From positions 1 through 23,389 of the forward strand of contig JASFYU010000088.1 of NCBI GenBank assembly GCA_045046905.1: a stretch of DNA of 23,389 nucleotides, read 5' to 3'. Origin of the DNA: JASFYU01 sp045046905 (GTDB lineage: Bacteria > Bacteroidota > Bacteroidia > Flavobacteriales > Flavobacteriaceae). The notes under the pieces were generated by a model, which ran no database searches, was not told where the DNA came from, and worked only from the letters and a program-made list of their open reading frames with translations. Of this stretch, positions 7,011 through 15,313 are shown piece by piece; position 1 is the stretch's first letter, and every line of letters begins with the position of its first letter. Both the position numbers and the translations under genes were made by a program.

Positions 7011-8486
7011 TTATAAGATGGGCTTCATCGCTATCATCGATTCTCTCAATCGTGTGCCTACCACCTCTACAGAATGTTCTCGCAAAGTCTTGTTTACTAG
7101 AATCAGTTTTGCATTGTCAACGCCACCGTTTTTTCCTTCGCCATACGATTTGCCGATAACATCAGTGTCGATGTTCTTCATAAAATCAGCTAATAAAGGT
7201 TTACAGGCATGGTCGAACAAATAACAACCATATTCAGCGGTATCAGAGATAACACGGTTCATTTCGAATAATTTCTTACGAGCAATAGTATTGGCTATCA
7301 AGGGGGTTTCATGCAATGATTCATAATAGGCAGATTCTCCGATAATACCCGATTCGGTCATACTTTCGTAAGCGAGCTCAACACCTGCCCTTACCATTGC
7401 GATCATTAAAACGCCATTGTCATAATACTCCTGTTCTGAAATGACATTATCGCTTGCAGTAGTTTTTTCAAAAGCGGTTTCCCCAGTTTCGGCACGCCAG
7501 CCTAAAAGATTTTTATCATCATTGGCCCAATCTTCCATCATTGTTTTAGAAAAATGGCCTGTCATGATATCGTCCATATGCTTATGAAAAAGTGGTCGCA
7601 TAATCTCTTTTAATTCTTCAGAAAGTTCAAACGCCTTTATTTTAGCAGGATTTGACAAGCGATCCATCATATTGGTGATTCCACCATATTTCATGCCCTC
7701 GGTAACAGTTTCCCAACCGTATTGAACAAGTTTGGATGCATAGCTGGGTTCGATACCCTTCTCGACCATTTTATCAAAGCAAAGAATAGACCCTGTTTGA
7801 AGAAGACCACATAAAATAGTCTGCTCGCCCATTAGATCCGACTTTACTTCGGCAACAAAAGAAGATTCCAAGACACCGGCTTTATGCCCGCCGGTTGCAG
7901 CGGCATAGGCCTTGGCCTGCTCTAATCCTTTTCCTTGCGGGTCGTTATTAGGATGAACAGCAATTAATGTAGGTACACCGAATCCTCGTTTATATTCTTC
8001 TCTGACCTCTGATCCTGGGCATTTGGGTGCTACCATGATTACGGTCAAATCTTCACGAATCTGCATACCTTCTTCCACAATATTGAAACCATGAGAATAG
8101 GACAATGTTGCACCTTGTTTCATCAAGGGCATTATGGTACTCACAACATTGGTATGTTGTTTGTCAGGAGTCAGATTGATGACTAAATCGGCATCAGGTA
8201 TCAATTCTTCATATAAGCCCACGGTAAAACCGTTTTCACTTGCATTTAAATAGGATTGCCGTTTTTCTTTTATGGCAGCTTCACGTAGGGTATATGAAAT
8301 ATCAAGACCTGAATCACGCATATTCAAGCCTTGGTTCAAGCCTTGCGCCCCACAACCTACGATAACGATTTTTTTTCCTTTTAATGCAGATACACCATCA
8401 GAAAATTCGTTTATATCCATAAACCTACATTTTCCCAATTGAGCCAATTGGTCTCGTAACGATAGTGTATTAAAGTAATTTTCCAT
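7011..8486 (-). CDS. ilvC: Ketol-acid reductoisomerase (class II)
   Basis: IlvC isomerises and reduces acetolactate or acetohydroxybutyrate to the dihydroxyacids of valine and isoleucine synthesis, using NAD(P)H and Mg2+. At 491 residues it is the long class II form, the same length as the E. coli enzyme. The Rossmann motif IVGCGAQGLNQGLNMRDSG lies near residues 41-59. The Mg-binding residues fall at Asp217 and Glu221 in KSDLMGEQT, and the duplicated C-terminal knotted domain is complete. It is the last gene of the ilv cluster, 122 bp after ilvN, and its stop abuts a terminator. Confidence 0.97.
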   Translation of the reverse strand: MENYFNTLSLRDQLAQLGKCRFMDINEFSDGVSALKGKKIVIVGCGAQGLNQGLNMRDSGLDISYTLREAAIKEKRQSYLNASENGFTVGLYEELIPDADLVINLTPDKQHTNVVSTIMPLMKQGATLSYSHGFNIVEEGMQIREDLTVIMVAPKCPGSEVREEYKRGFGVPTLIAVHPNNDPQGKGLEQAKAYAAATGGHKAGVLESSFVAEVKSDLMGEQTILCGLLQTGSILCFDKMVEKGIEPSYASKLVQYGWETVTEGMKYGGITNMMDRLSNPAKIKAFELSEELKEIMRPLFHKHMDDIMTGHFSKTMMEDWANDDKNLLGWRAETGETAFEKTTASDNVISEQEYYDNGVLMIAMVRAGVELAYESMTESGIIGESAYYESLHETPLIANTIARKKLFEMNRVISDTAEYGCYLFDHACKPLLADFMKNIDTDVIGKSYGEGKNGGVDNAKLILVNKTLREHSVEVVGTRLRESMIAMKPIL

Positions 8487-8544
8487 TTTTAAAATTGATT
8501 TTATCTATTGATTATTTATTCTCACCTATGCGTTTACTAGCTTT

Positions 8545-8605
8545 CTGAGTACTCAGGACTGCATCGAAATGTTGAAAATTGTTTCCTTTAATGCTTGGTA
8601 ACCCC
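8545..8605. repeat. ilv spacer repeat, copy 1 (between ilvN and ilvC)
   Basis: This copy starts with a perfect 12-bp palindrome CTGAGTACTCAG (8545-8556). GCATCGAAATGTT follows at 8561, then TTTCCTTTAATGC exactly 20 bases after the start of GCATCG. The same blocks at the same spacing occur at 9901-9935. It lies immediately after the ilvN stop codon on the transcribed strand. Confidence 0.55.
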
Positions 8606-8608
8606 CAA

Positions 8609-9136
8609 TTATACATGCTGATACCCATTCAGAATTTTTGAAATGGGCATTTCTGATTTAGTTACAGCTATTCGACCAGAACGTACAAATTGCATAATAC
8701 CAAAGGGTTCTAACAAATCATGCATTTCATCTATCTCGCTTTTTCTCCCCGTTTTGGCAAGCACAAAAAACTCTCTTGAAACCGTTACAATTTGCGCATT
8801 GCTTTCTTTGATGATATTCTGAATCTGCCGTTCATCGAAAAGCAAATTTGATTTTATTTTAAACAGGGCCGACTCTTGATAAATAGTTTCGTCATCTGTA
8901 TGGTAATAGGCCTTTATTACTTCTATCTGCTTCTCTATCTGCCCCACAATTTTACGAGTCACTTCTGAGGTAGTAAAAACAACAATGGTAAATTTCGAAA
9001 CATTTTTTATCTCTGATTTTGATACATTTAAACTCTCTATGTTTATATGTCTCTTTAAAAAAATACCTGAAACTCTGTTCAGTAAGCCCACATTGTTTTC
9101 CGAATATACCGATATGGTAAGTCTTTCTTTTTCCAT
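8609..9136 (-). CDS. ilvN: Acetolactate synthase small (regulatory) subunit
   Basis: This is the 175-residue regulatory partner of IlvB. It binds branched-chain amino acids and tunes acetohydroxyacid synthase activity. Residues about 4-80 form an ACT domain, with ISVYSENNVGLLNRVSGIF and the RHINIESLNVS strand-helix signature. The remainder is the C-terminal domain of the small subunit, with VTVSREFFVLAKTG and GRIAVTK. Length and architecture are normal. It is separated from ilvB by a methyltransferase-like gene, which is unusual because the two subunits are normally encoded side by side. Confidence 0.92.
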   Translation of the reverse strand: MEKERLTISVYSENNVGLLNRVSGIFLKRHINIESLNVSKSEIKNVSKFTIVVFTTSEVTRKIVGQIEKQIEVIKAYYHTDDETIYQESALFKIKSNLLFDERQIQNIIKESNAQIVTVSREFFVLAKTGRKSEIDEMHDLLEPFGIMQFVRSGRIAVTKSEMPISKILNGYQHV

Positions 9137-9185
9137 AGCTTCACCCCGACTCTTTCTTTAGGAAAAAAAGTCTTTTAGGTCATTT

Positions 9186-9779
9186 TTAATTAATACTATT
9201 TTTTGTTTTAACAGCAATTATTACTCCTGTGGACCAATTCATTTTGGTAAGGTTAAAATCTTCTCTGTTCTCTAAATATTCAATTAACCCATCTATATTA
9301 TCTTGATGCCCTTCTGGCCAATTAGGTTGAGTAGTCATATCATCAATGACATAAAAGCCACCTACTTTGACCAAGTTCAAAACTTCTTCGATTAGGCTGT
9401 ACTTACCTGGCCAGGCATCGGCAAAAATTAAATCGAATTGATTACCCTTATATTTTTTTATCCATTCTTCACCATTCATGCAAACCACCTCTACCCTATT
9501 ATCATTTGCGAAATAATCGTTTGCGATTTCAATCAATTTTGAATCGTTGTCCACTGTGATTAAATGTGACTCTGCATCCATTCCATCAATCATCCAAGAA
9601 AGGCTCAACCCTATTCCAGTACCTAATTCTAATAGTCTTGCCTTCGGCTTTGATGATATTAGGGTCTTCAATAAGGTGCCTATATACACATCTGAGGGCA
9701 TGGTAAACCCTATCTCTTCAGATTTCCGCTCAATTTCTGGATGAATTTTCGGTTTGTCTAGAATATTTTTGTCGTTCAT
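9186..9779 (-). CDS. SAM-dependent O-methyltransferase-like protein inside the ilv cluster
   Basis: This 197-residue protein is a class I SAM-dependent methyltransferase of the small O-methyltransferase type. Motif I is LLELGTGIGLSL (residues 49-60). An acidic residue follows at the end of strand 2 (LITVDNDS). The post-I and motif IV stretch is FDLIFADAWPGKY, and GGFYVIDDM follows. It has no signal peptide or membrane segment. The acceptor substrate cannot be read from the sequence. It sits 179 bp after ilvB and 49 bp before ilvN, so it is probably co-transcribed. It is not a branched-chain pathway enzyme. It may be an insertion flanked by the spacer repeat at 9852-9957. Confidence 0.75.
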   Translation of the reverse strand: MNDKNILDKPKIHPEIERKSEEIGFTMPSDVYIGTLLKTLISSKPKARLLELGTGIGLSLSWMIDGMDAESHLITVDNDSKLIEIANDYFANDNRVEVVCMNGEEWIKKYKGNQFDLIFADAWPGKYSLIEEVLNLVKVGGFYVIDDMTTQPNWPEGHQDNIDGLIEYLENREDFNLTKMNWSTGVIIAVKTKNSIN

Positions 9780-9851
9780 GTCTTCTCCTCAAAATCGCTC
9801 TCTATAAAGTAAAGGGATTTTTTTTTATTCCCACCAGTGGGTTTACTACTC

Positions 9852-9957
9852 CGATGCCTGCTTACCGCAGGCAGGCCTGGCTGACGGCAAAGGCAGGCTT
9901 GCATCGAAATGTTAACGTTTGTTCCTTTTAATGCCTCGTGCGGCAGTCCCGAGCTAG
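9852..9957. repeat. ilv spacer repeat, copy 2 (between ilvB and the methyltransferase)
   Basis: This copy is a GC-rich hairpin block, CGATGCCTGCTTACCGCAGG (from 9852), with nested GCCTGC/GCAGGC arms and a closing GCATCG at 9901-9906. GAAATGTT and GTTCCTTTTAATGC follow, shared with copy 1. The hairpin block is shared with copy 4 (14095-14129). The copy ends at the ilvB stop codon. Confidence 0.6.
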
Positions 9958-9958
9958 T

Positions 9959-11692
9959 TTACTTCAACCTAACATCGGAAACCGAAGCTCCTGTTGGAAT
10001 CATAGGAAATACGTTATCCTCGTTTTCTACTTTTACTTCTAGAAAGTATGGGTCTTTGGAAGCAATCATCTCTTGGATTGCTCCTTTTAAATCTTTGCGT
10101 TCGCTCACCCTTTTTGCCTCAATATGATAGCCTTCGGCAATTTTTACAAAATCAGGATTGGTCATTACGGTAGAAGCATATCTTTTCTCAAAGAACAACT
10201 CTTGCCATTGCCGTACCATACCTAAGTGCCCATTATTTAGCACTACAATTTTCACAGGCGTTTTATTTTGAAAAATTGTAGCTAATTCCTGAATATTCAT
10301 TTGGTACCCTCCATCGCCTATAATGGCTACAACCTCTCGGTCCATAGCACCCATCTTAGCGCCTATAGCTGCCGGTAAAGCAAAGCCCATGGTTCCTAAG
10401 CCACCAGAGGTGATATTACTTTTGGTCTGCTTAAATTTAGCATATCTACAGGCTATCATTTGGTGCTGACCAACATCACTTACTATAACGGCCTTATTTT
10501 CTGAAGCTATATTAATTTGTTCGACAACCTCACCCATGGTCAAGCCATCTTTTGTTGGGTAAATATCATTTTTAATAACAATATCATATTCTATATCATA
10601 CTTTTCTTTAAATTGCTTTAACCAAGAATCATGACTTTTTTCATGTATCATGGGCAAAAGCAGCTCCAACGTCTCTTTAGCATTACCCAATACAGCAACA
10701 TCTGCATGTACATTTTTATTTATCTCCGCTGGGTCTATTTCAAAGTGAATAACTTTGGCCTGTTTGGCATAGTCATCAAGTCTTCCTGTTACTCTATCGT
10801 CAAAACGCATACCTATAGCAATAAGTACATCACACTCATTGGTCAATACATTAGGTGCGTAATTACCATGCATACCTACCATACCTACATTTAAGGGGTG
10901 GTCTGTATCCAATGCTGAAAGTCCCAAAATAGTCCATGCAGCCGGAATACCTGACTTTTCAACCAATTCTTTAAGTTGTTCCTCTGCTTCTCCGATAATA
11001 ATTCCTTGACCAAAGACTATAAGTGGTTTTTTTGCCGAATTTATCAATGTCGCTGCGGCTTCTATTTGCGGTAATTTTGGTTTAGGCACCGGAACATAAC
11101 TTCTCACCTTTTTACAGGGCATATAGGAGAAATCAAAAAATTCTTGCTGGGCATCTTTAGTAATATCTATCAAAACAGGACCTGGCCTACCAGACCTAGC
11201 AAGATAAAAAGCTTTTGCAAATACTTCAGGTATCTCCGCTGCTTTTGAAATTTGATAATTCCATTTGGTAACGGGTGTTGAAATGCCAATAATATCTGTT
11301 TCCTGAAAGGCATCAGAACCCAAAAGGTGACTAAATACTTGGCCCGTAATACAAACTATAGGCGTAGAATCTATCTGTGCATCGGCAATGCCCGTAACCA
11401 AATTGGTGGCTCCGGGCCCAGATGTTGCCATAGCGACCCCAACCTTACCCGTTACTCTAGCGTAGCCTTGAGCGGCATGGGTTGCTGCCTGCTCATGTCT
11501 GGTCAATATATGGGTCAGCTTATCTTGAAACTTGTACAATTCATCATAAACGGGCATTATAGCACCCCCAGGATATCCATAAAGTAAATCTACTCCTTCT
11601 GCAAGCAAACAATGTATGATAGCCTCTGCCCCACTAATATTAATGGGCGTTTGCTTTGTTGATTTTGTCTGTTCTTCTTTTAATGTTTGCAT
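9959..11692 (-). CDS. ilvB: Acetolactate synthase large (catalytic) subunit
   Basis: This is the thiamine-diphosphate- and FAD-dependent large subunit of acetohydroxyacid synthase, the first common enzyme of valine, leucine and isoleucine synthesis. Of 577 residues, the N-terminal TPP domain has GYPGGAIMPVYD and the catalytic Glu67 in TRHEQAATHAAQGYAR. A central FAD-type domain follows, with FGQGI and IAIGMRFDDRVTGRLD. The C-terminal TPP/Mg motif is GDGGYQMN near residue 458, with LNNGHLGMVRQWQ after it. It is complete. It follows ilvD by 152 bp, a spacer that contains a repeat copy. Confidence 0.97.
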   Translation of the reverse strand: MQTLKEEQTKSTKQTPINISGAEAIIHCLLAEGVDLLYGYPGGAIMPVYDELYKFQDKLTHILTRHEQAATHAAQGYARVTGKVGVAMATSGPGATNLVTGIADAQIDSTPIVCITGQVFSHLLGSDAFQETDIIGISTPVTKWNYQISKAAEIPEVFAKAFYLARSGRPGPVLIDITKDAQQEFFDFSYMPCKKVRSYVPVPKPKLPQIEAAATLINSAKKPLIVFGQGIIIGEAEEQLKELVEKSGIPAAWTILGLSALDTDHPLNVGMVGMHGNYAPNVLTNECDVLIAIGMRFDDRVTGRLDDYAKQAKVIHFEIDPAEINKNVHADVAVLGNAKETLELLLPMIHEKSHDSWLKQFKEKYDIEYDIVIKNDIYPTKDGLTMGEVVEQINIASENKAVIVSDVGQHQMIACRYAKFKQTKSNITSGGLGTMGFALPAAIGAKMGAMDREVVAIIGDGGYQMNIQELATIFQNKTPVKIVVLNNGHLGMVRQWQELFFEKRYASTVMTNPDFVKIAEGYHIEAKRVSERKDLKGAIQEMIASKDPYFLEVKVENEDNVFPMIPTGASVSDVRLK

Positions 11693-11750
11693 GCCTAACT
11701 ATATTAAGTAAAAAATAACTTTAACCCTTCATTGAGCGTTTAATTCCCCT

Positions 11751-11840
11751 ATTGAGTACTCATTGAGTACTCTGTACTGCCTCGAAATAAAAAATGTTCT
11801 TTTGAGAGCATAACTCGTACTCTTGGATTGCGTTTGTTGA
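11751..11840. repeat. ilv spacer repeat, copy 3 (between ilvD and ilvB)
   Basis: ATTGAGTACTC is duplicated head to tail (11751-11761 and 11762-11772), and each unit contains the palindrome GAGTACTC. CTGCCTCGAAAT follows, then AATGTTCTTTTGAGAGCATA (from 11793). That last block aligns closely with 14152-14171, and the homology continues for about 50 bases. The copy ends next to the ilvD stop codon. Confidence 0.6.
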
Positions 11841-11844
11841 TTCT

Positions 11845-13521
11845 TTAAAATTTATCGGTAACACAACCTTCTGATGCTGAAGATACCGTTCTTGCATATT
11901 TATATAAAACTCCTTTTTTTACTTTTAAATCTGGTTTTTTCCAGTTGGCCTTTCTCGCCGCTAATTCTTCTTCTGAAACTTCTAGATTTATTGTGTTTTT
12001 CACGGCATCGATTGTAATGATATCGCCATTTTTAACCAAGGCTATAACCCCGCCTTCCTGTGCTTCGGGTGCTACATGCCCAACAACAAAACCGTGTGAG
12101 CCTCCAGAAAAACGACCATCGGTAATCAGGGCTACATCCTTGCCTAGTCCTGCACCCATGATTGCCGCTGTTGGCTTTAGCATTTCAGGCATTCCTGGTC
12201 CTCCTTTTGGTCCCTCGTAACGAATAACCACAACATCGCCTTTTTTAACCTCACCTTTTCGGATGCCATCATTGGCCAAAAACTCACCTTCATACACCTT
12301 GGCTGTTCCTGAAAAATGCAAGCCTTCTTTTCCTGTGATTTTTGCCACAGAACCTTTTTTAGCTAAATTCCCATAAAGAATACGCAAATGCCCTGTTTCT
12401 TTAATCGGGTTTTCTAAGGTTTTTATAATGTCTTGGTCTTTTATCAAATCATCGGCAACAGCTAAGTTTTCTGCCAATGTTTCACCTGTTACCGTAAGGC
12501 AATCGCCATGTAACAAACCATTTTTCAGCATGTATTTTAATACCCCTGGAACACCACCAATCTCATGTAAATCTTCCATTACATATTTTCCACTTGGTTT
12601 TAAATCTGCAATAAAAGGTGTTGTATCACTTATATGTTGAAAATCTTCAAGCGTAAATTTAATCTCGGCGGCATCGGCAATTGCTAAGAAGTGTAGTACG
12701 GCATTGGTAGAGCCTCCTAAAATAATAACCAAACGAATGGCATTTTCCAAAGATTTTCGCGTTACAATATCCGATGGTTTTATATCATTTTCCATTAAAT
12801 AACGCAATGCTTTTCCAACAGAAAGACATTCTTCTTCTTTTATATTGCTTACGGCAGGGTTTGAAGAGTTATACGGTAATGACATTCCCAAGGCTTCAAT
12901 TGCAGATGCCATTGTGTTTGCGGTATACATTCCTCCACAGGCTCCAGCGCCAGGGCATGCTTTTCGTATAACTTCTTTATATTCTTTTTCATCGATAGTG
13001 CCGGCAACTTTTTCGCCCCAAGCTTCAAAGGCCGAAACAATATCCAATTTTTTTCCGTTGTGATGTCCTGCTGCAATAGTACCACCGTATACCATAATTG
13101 AAGGTCGATCTAAACGCAACATGGCCATTAAGGCCCCAGGCATATTTTTATCACAGCCAACAACGGTAATTGTTGCGTCATAATTCATGGCCTGAATTAC
13201 AGTTTCTACCGAATCGGCAATTAAATCACGAGATGGTAATGAAAAACGCATGCCTTTGGTTCCCATTGAAATACCATCACTTACACCAATTGTATTGAAA
13301 ATAAGACCAATTAAGTCTGCATCCTCTGTTCCCTTTTTTACCAATTTCGAAAGGTCATTCAAATGCATATTACATGGGTTCCCCTCGTACCCCATACTTG
13401 CAATTCCTACAAATGGTTTTTTCATATCCTCATCAGTCAAACCAATGGCATGTAACATGGCTTGTGCGGCAGGTTGTGTAGGGTCTTGGGTTACATTTTT
13501 ACTATACTTGTTTAATTCCAT
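11845..13521 (-). CDS. ilvD: Dihydroxy-acid dehydratase
   Basis: IlvD dehydrates the dihydroxyacids of valine and isoleucine synthesis to 2-oxoisovalerate and 2-oxo-3-methylvalerate. It is a Fe-S cluster enzyme of the IlvD/Edd family. The cluster cysteines are Cys50 (GNPCNMHL), Cys123 (GCDKNMPG) and Cys195 (PGAGACGGMY). The C-terminal barrel carries GRFSGGSHGFVVGHVAPEA. I choose the ATG at 13521 (558 residues, MELNKYSKN). A TTG one codon upstream is also open and makes no practical difference. It is the first gene of the ilv cluster. Confidence 0.97.
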   Translation of the reverse strand: MELNKYSKNVTQDPTQPAAQAMLHAIGLTDEDMKKPFVGIASMGYEGNPCNMHLNDLSKLVKKGTEDADLIGLIFNTIGVSDGISMGTKGMRFSLPSRDLIADSVETVIQAMNYDATITVVGCDKNMPGALMAMLRLDRPSIMVYGGTIAAGHHNGKKLDIVSAFEAWGEKVAGTIDEKEYKEVIRKACPGAGACGGMYTANTMASAIEALGMSLPYNSSNPAVSNIKEEECLSVGKALRYLMENDIKPSDIVTRKSLENAIRLVIILGGSTNAVLHFLAIADAAEIKFTLEDFQHISDTTPFIADLKPSGKYVMEDLHEIGGVPGVLKYMLKNGLLHGDCLTVTGETLAENLAVADDLIKDQDIIKTLENPIKETGHLRILYGNLAKKGSVAKITGKEGLHFSGTAKVYEGEFLANDGIRKGEVKKGDVVVIRYEGPKGGPGMPEMLKPTAAIMGAGLGKDVALITDGRFSGGSHGFVVGHVAPEAQEGGVIALVKNGDIITIDAVKNTINLEVSEEELAARKANWKKPDLKVKKGVLYKYARTVSSASEGCVTDKF

Positions 13522-13570
13522 CAAAAGCTTTCTTATAATTCTTAAATTCTACGGTAGATATTATAACAAT

Positions 13571-13578
13571 CAAAGATA
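13571..13578 (-). promoter_or_regulatory. Candidate -7 promoter element for ilvD
   Basis: On the minus strand this reads TATCTTTG, an exact match to the Bacteroidota -7 consensus TAnnTTTG. It would give a leader of roughly 45 bases before the ilvD start. The nearest upstream TTTG (13606-13609) is about 27 bases away, longer than the usual spacing of about 19, so the -33 box is uncertain. Confidence 0.4.
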
Positions 13579-13942
13579 ATTGTTTCCAATACCCCATAAT
13601 TTCGACAAAGGATACCTATTTAAATTCAACTTCCTTTATATCTGCATAATCATTTTATTATCAGCCAATTAACATCATTTTTATATCATATTCAATGGTT
13701 AAATAAGGCAGGCAAAATTCCTAAAAAATAATTTTGTTTTAAAACTAGTTCTTACGCAGGCGCAATTAGTTTCTGCAAAGCTACATCATTCCTGTAATGG
13801 AACCTCAAAAAGATGATCTACATTGTTCCTTTTAGGTTTAATGAGAACTATAATTTGATAAAAAAAACAAGCCAAAAACATATATACTCCTCACATATAA
13901 ATTTTTGGTTTTTATGCTCTTTCTTTTCTCTTTTTCCTGAGT

Positions 13943-13983
13943 TAAAATTTTAAGCCGTAGCTACGGCTGTACTTGAAAATTTT
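13943..13983. repeat. Palindrome AGCCGTAGCTACGGCT with AAAATTTT arms
   Basis: A perfect 16-bp palindrome occupies 13953-13968. It is flanked almost symmetrically by AAAATTTT on both sides, and beyond that by CTTTTTCCTGAGTT on the left and CCTTGACAAAGAAAAA on the right. These outer arms are partly complementary. It would form a long cruciform or hairpin in either strand. It lacks the asymmetric T-run expected of a simple terminator. Confidence 0.55.
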
Positions 13984-14094
13984 GCCTTGACAAAGAAAAA
14001 AATAAATTTGCCTAAATTCCAGAATTTTCATTTGTGATAAGTATCGTAATTATAATGTTGCTATATTGAACTCGTCTAGAGGGTTTATTTTACA

Positions 14095-14205
14095 CGATGC
14101 CTGCCTACCGCAGGCAGGCTTGCCTTGCTCCGATAGCGCTCGGAATAGAAAAATGTTCTTTCGAAAGCATAGCTCGAACCCTTGAGTCGCGGTTGTTACT
14201 TAAAT
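14095..14205. repeat. ilv spacer repeat, copy 4 (upstream of the LytTR gene)
   Basis: This copy contains CGATGCCTGCCTACCGCAGG (from 14095) with a perfect GCCTGC-CTACC-GCAGGC hairpin, as in copy 2. A CCGATAGCGCTCGG block follows at 14130. Then comes AATGTTCTTTCGAAAGCATA (from 14152), which carries the palindrome CTTTCGAAAG and aligns with copy 3. It therefore combines the modules seen separately in copies 2 and 3. Confidence 0.6.
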
Positions 14206-14272
14206 ATTTTTTAACTTGTTTACCAGTAAGCCAAGGCTAAAAATCTATCATGGATAGCTTTTAATGTAGTGA

Positions 14273-14548
14273 ATGTCAAATTCCAATATGAAAAAATTAA
14301 GAGACCTATTAAAACAAGATTTTACGGCCTTAGATTCAATTATCAATAGGTTATTGTTAATAGGTTTTATAGGGCTGTATTCCGCTTTCTTTATCGGAAT
14401 TTATAAACCTTTTAATATAAATCTATGGGGAATTGGTTTTTATTTTGAATATGTAATCCTTGGCATCATTGTTATTATCACTAGTCAACTAATCTTAAGA
14501 CCTTTTTTTGGATTTAAGACATTTAAACTTTACAGTTTATTATGTTGA
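14273..14548 (+). CDS. N-terminal membrane fragment of the LytTR regulator
   Basis: This is a 91-residue piece with a charged start (MKKLRDLLKQDF) and two strongly hydrophobic segments near residues 25-45 and 58-76. It ends at the TGA at 14546. It carries no DNA-binding domain. As an independent protein it would be a small inner-membrane polypeptide. I infer it is the anchor half of the interrupted regulator. Confidence 0.5.
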   Translation: MSNSNMKKLRDLLKQDFTALDSIINRLLLIGFIGLYSAFFIGIYKPFNINLWGIGFYFEYVILGIIVIITSQLILRPFFGFKTFKLYSLLC

Positions 14549-14560
14549 GGTGTTTTTGAA

Positions 14561-15136
14561 ATGCTGATAATGGCCTTGGTATTTTATTTTGTATACAGTC
14601 CGGTTTATGATAATTGGGGCGATAGAATCTATGATTACCTCGACACAGTCAGGCTTGTTGGTTTAGTGGCTATTGTGCCTTATGCAATAGTAGTTTTGTG
14701 CCTAGGGTTCAATAAAAGATTATCTGCCTTAAAGGATGCTGAAAAAAACACTCGAAATTCTTTTTCTGGAAAAGAAAATAAACTCTTGACCATAAGGGGT
14801 GAGAATGAAAAAGTAATTCTGGCTATCGAATATCATCAACTCCTATATATTAAGTCTGCCGGAAATTATTTGGAACTCTTTTATCTAAAAGGAGATAAAC
14901 AGGCAAAGGAATTAGTACGGACAAGATTAAAAGAATTGGAAAAAAAGCTGAGTGACACCAATATCGTGAAGGTACATCGGTCATATTTAATTAACGTAAG
15001 GCATATTTCTTCCTTTAAAAAAACAAGAAAAGGCTATGCGCTTATCATGAAGTATATTCCTGATACCATCATTCCGGTTTCTGCCGGTTTCAAAAGTGTT
15101 TTCGAAGAAGCTTTAGAGCAAAAAGTGTCTCATTAG
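14561..15136 (+). CDS. LytTR-type DNA-binding protein (C-terminal piece)
   Basis: This 191-residue frame has two hydrophobic segments (about residues 1-15 and 30-50), a short linker, and a LytTR domain at about residues 75-180. Recognisable LytTR stretches are YHQLLYIKSAGNYLELFY, RTRLKELEKKL, VKVHRSYLINVRHI and the closing IPVSAGFKSVFEEAL. LytTR domains bind direct repeats upstream of target genes. No response-regulator receiver domain is present. It lies 177 bp before the di-heme peroxidase gene on the same strand, which makes that module a possible target. Confidence 0.7.
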   Translation: MLIMALVFYFVYSPVYDNWGDRIYDYLDTVRLVGLVAIVPYAIVVLCLGFNKRLSALKDAEKNTRNSFSGKENKLLTIRGENEKVILAIEYHQLLYIKSAGNYLELFYLKGDKQAKELVRTRLKELEKKLSDTNIVKVHRSYLINVRHISSFKKTRKGYALIMKYIPDTIIPVSAGFKSVFEEALEQKVSH

Positions 15137-15313
15137 TCACAGCAGAGCCATCTTTCATCACAAAACCCTTCCTCTTTTTTGTTCTCAAAAGAATTTATCT
15201 CTATTTATTTGTATATGCTGTTTATATAGGTCAAAATCAGGTTTTTAAATAGTCTGCAATGAGTCATGGGTTTATCACATCCTATGCATTCTAAAGAAAG
15301 ATAGTACAGGTAG

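Larger units (their letters stand above)
13525..14272. other. Long gene-free spacer between ilvD and the LytTR gene
   Basis: This 748-bp divergent spacer has no open frame that looks like a gene. It contains the ilvD promoter candidate, a 16-bp perfect palindrome (13953-13968) inside a larger inverted arrangement, and spacer repeat copy 4 (14095-14205). I see no T-box, leader peptide with branched-chain codons, or recognisable riboswitch in it. Confidence 0.6.
14273..15136 (+). pseudogene. Membrane-anchored LytTR transcriptional regulator interrupted by TGA
   Basis: Two stretches in the same reading frame, 14273-14548 and 14561-15136, are separated by a single TGA at 14546-14548 and four sense codons. 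Read through, they give one protein of about 287 residues, with two to four hydrophobic membrane segments in the first ~145 residues and a C-terminal LytTR DNA-binding domain. This layout is common among Bacteroidota LytTR proteins. TGA probably replaces TGG (Trp). It is best explained by a nonsense mutation or a sequence error. Reinitiation at the ATG 12 bases downstream could still produce the DNA-binding half. Confidence 0.75.

Noticed and set aside
9547..9744. Antisense frames inside the methyltransferase, ilv and leu genes
   Set aside because: They are shadows of well-supported genes on the other strand and show no domain of their own.
8545..14205. CRISPR array made by the ilv spacer repeats
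   Set aside because: The copies are kilobases apart, separated by whole genes, of unequal length and modular. There is no regular repeat-spacer pattern and no cas gene.
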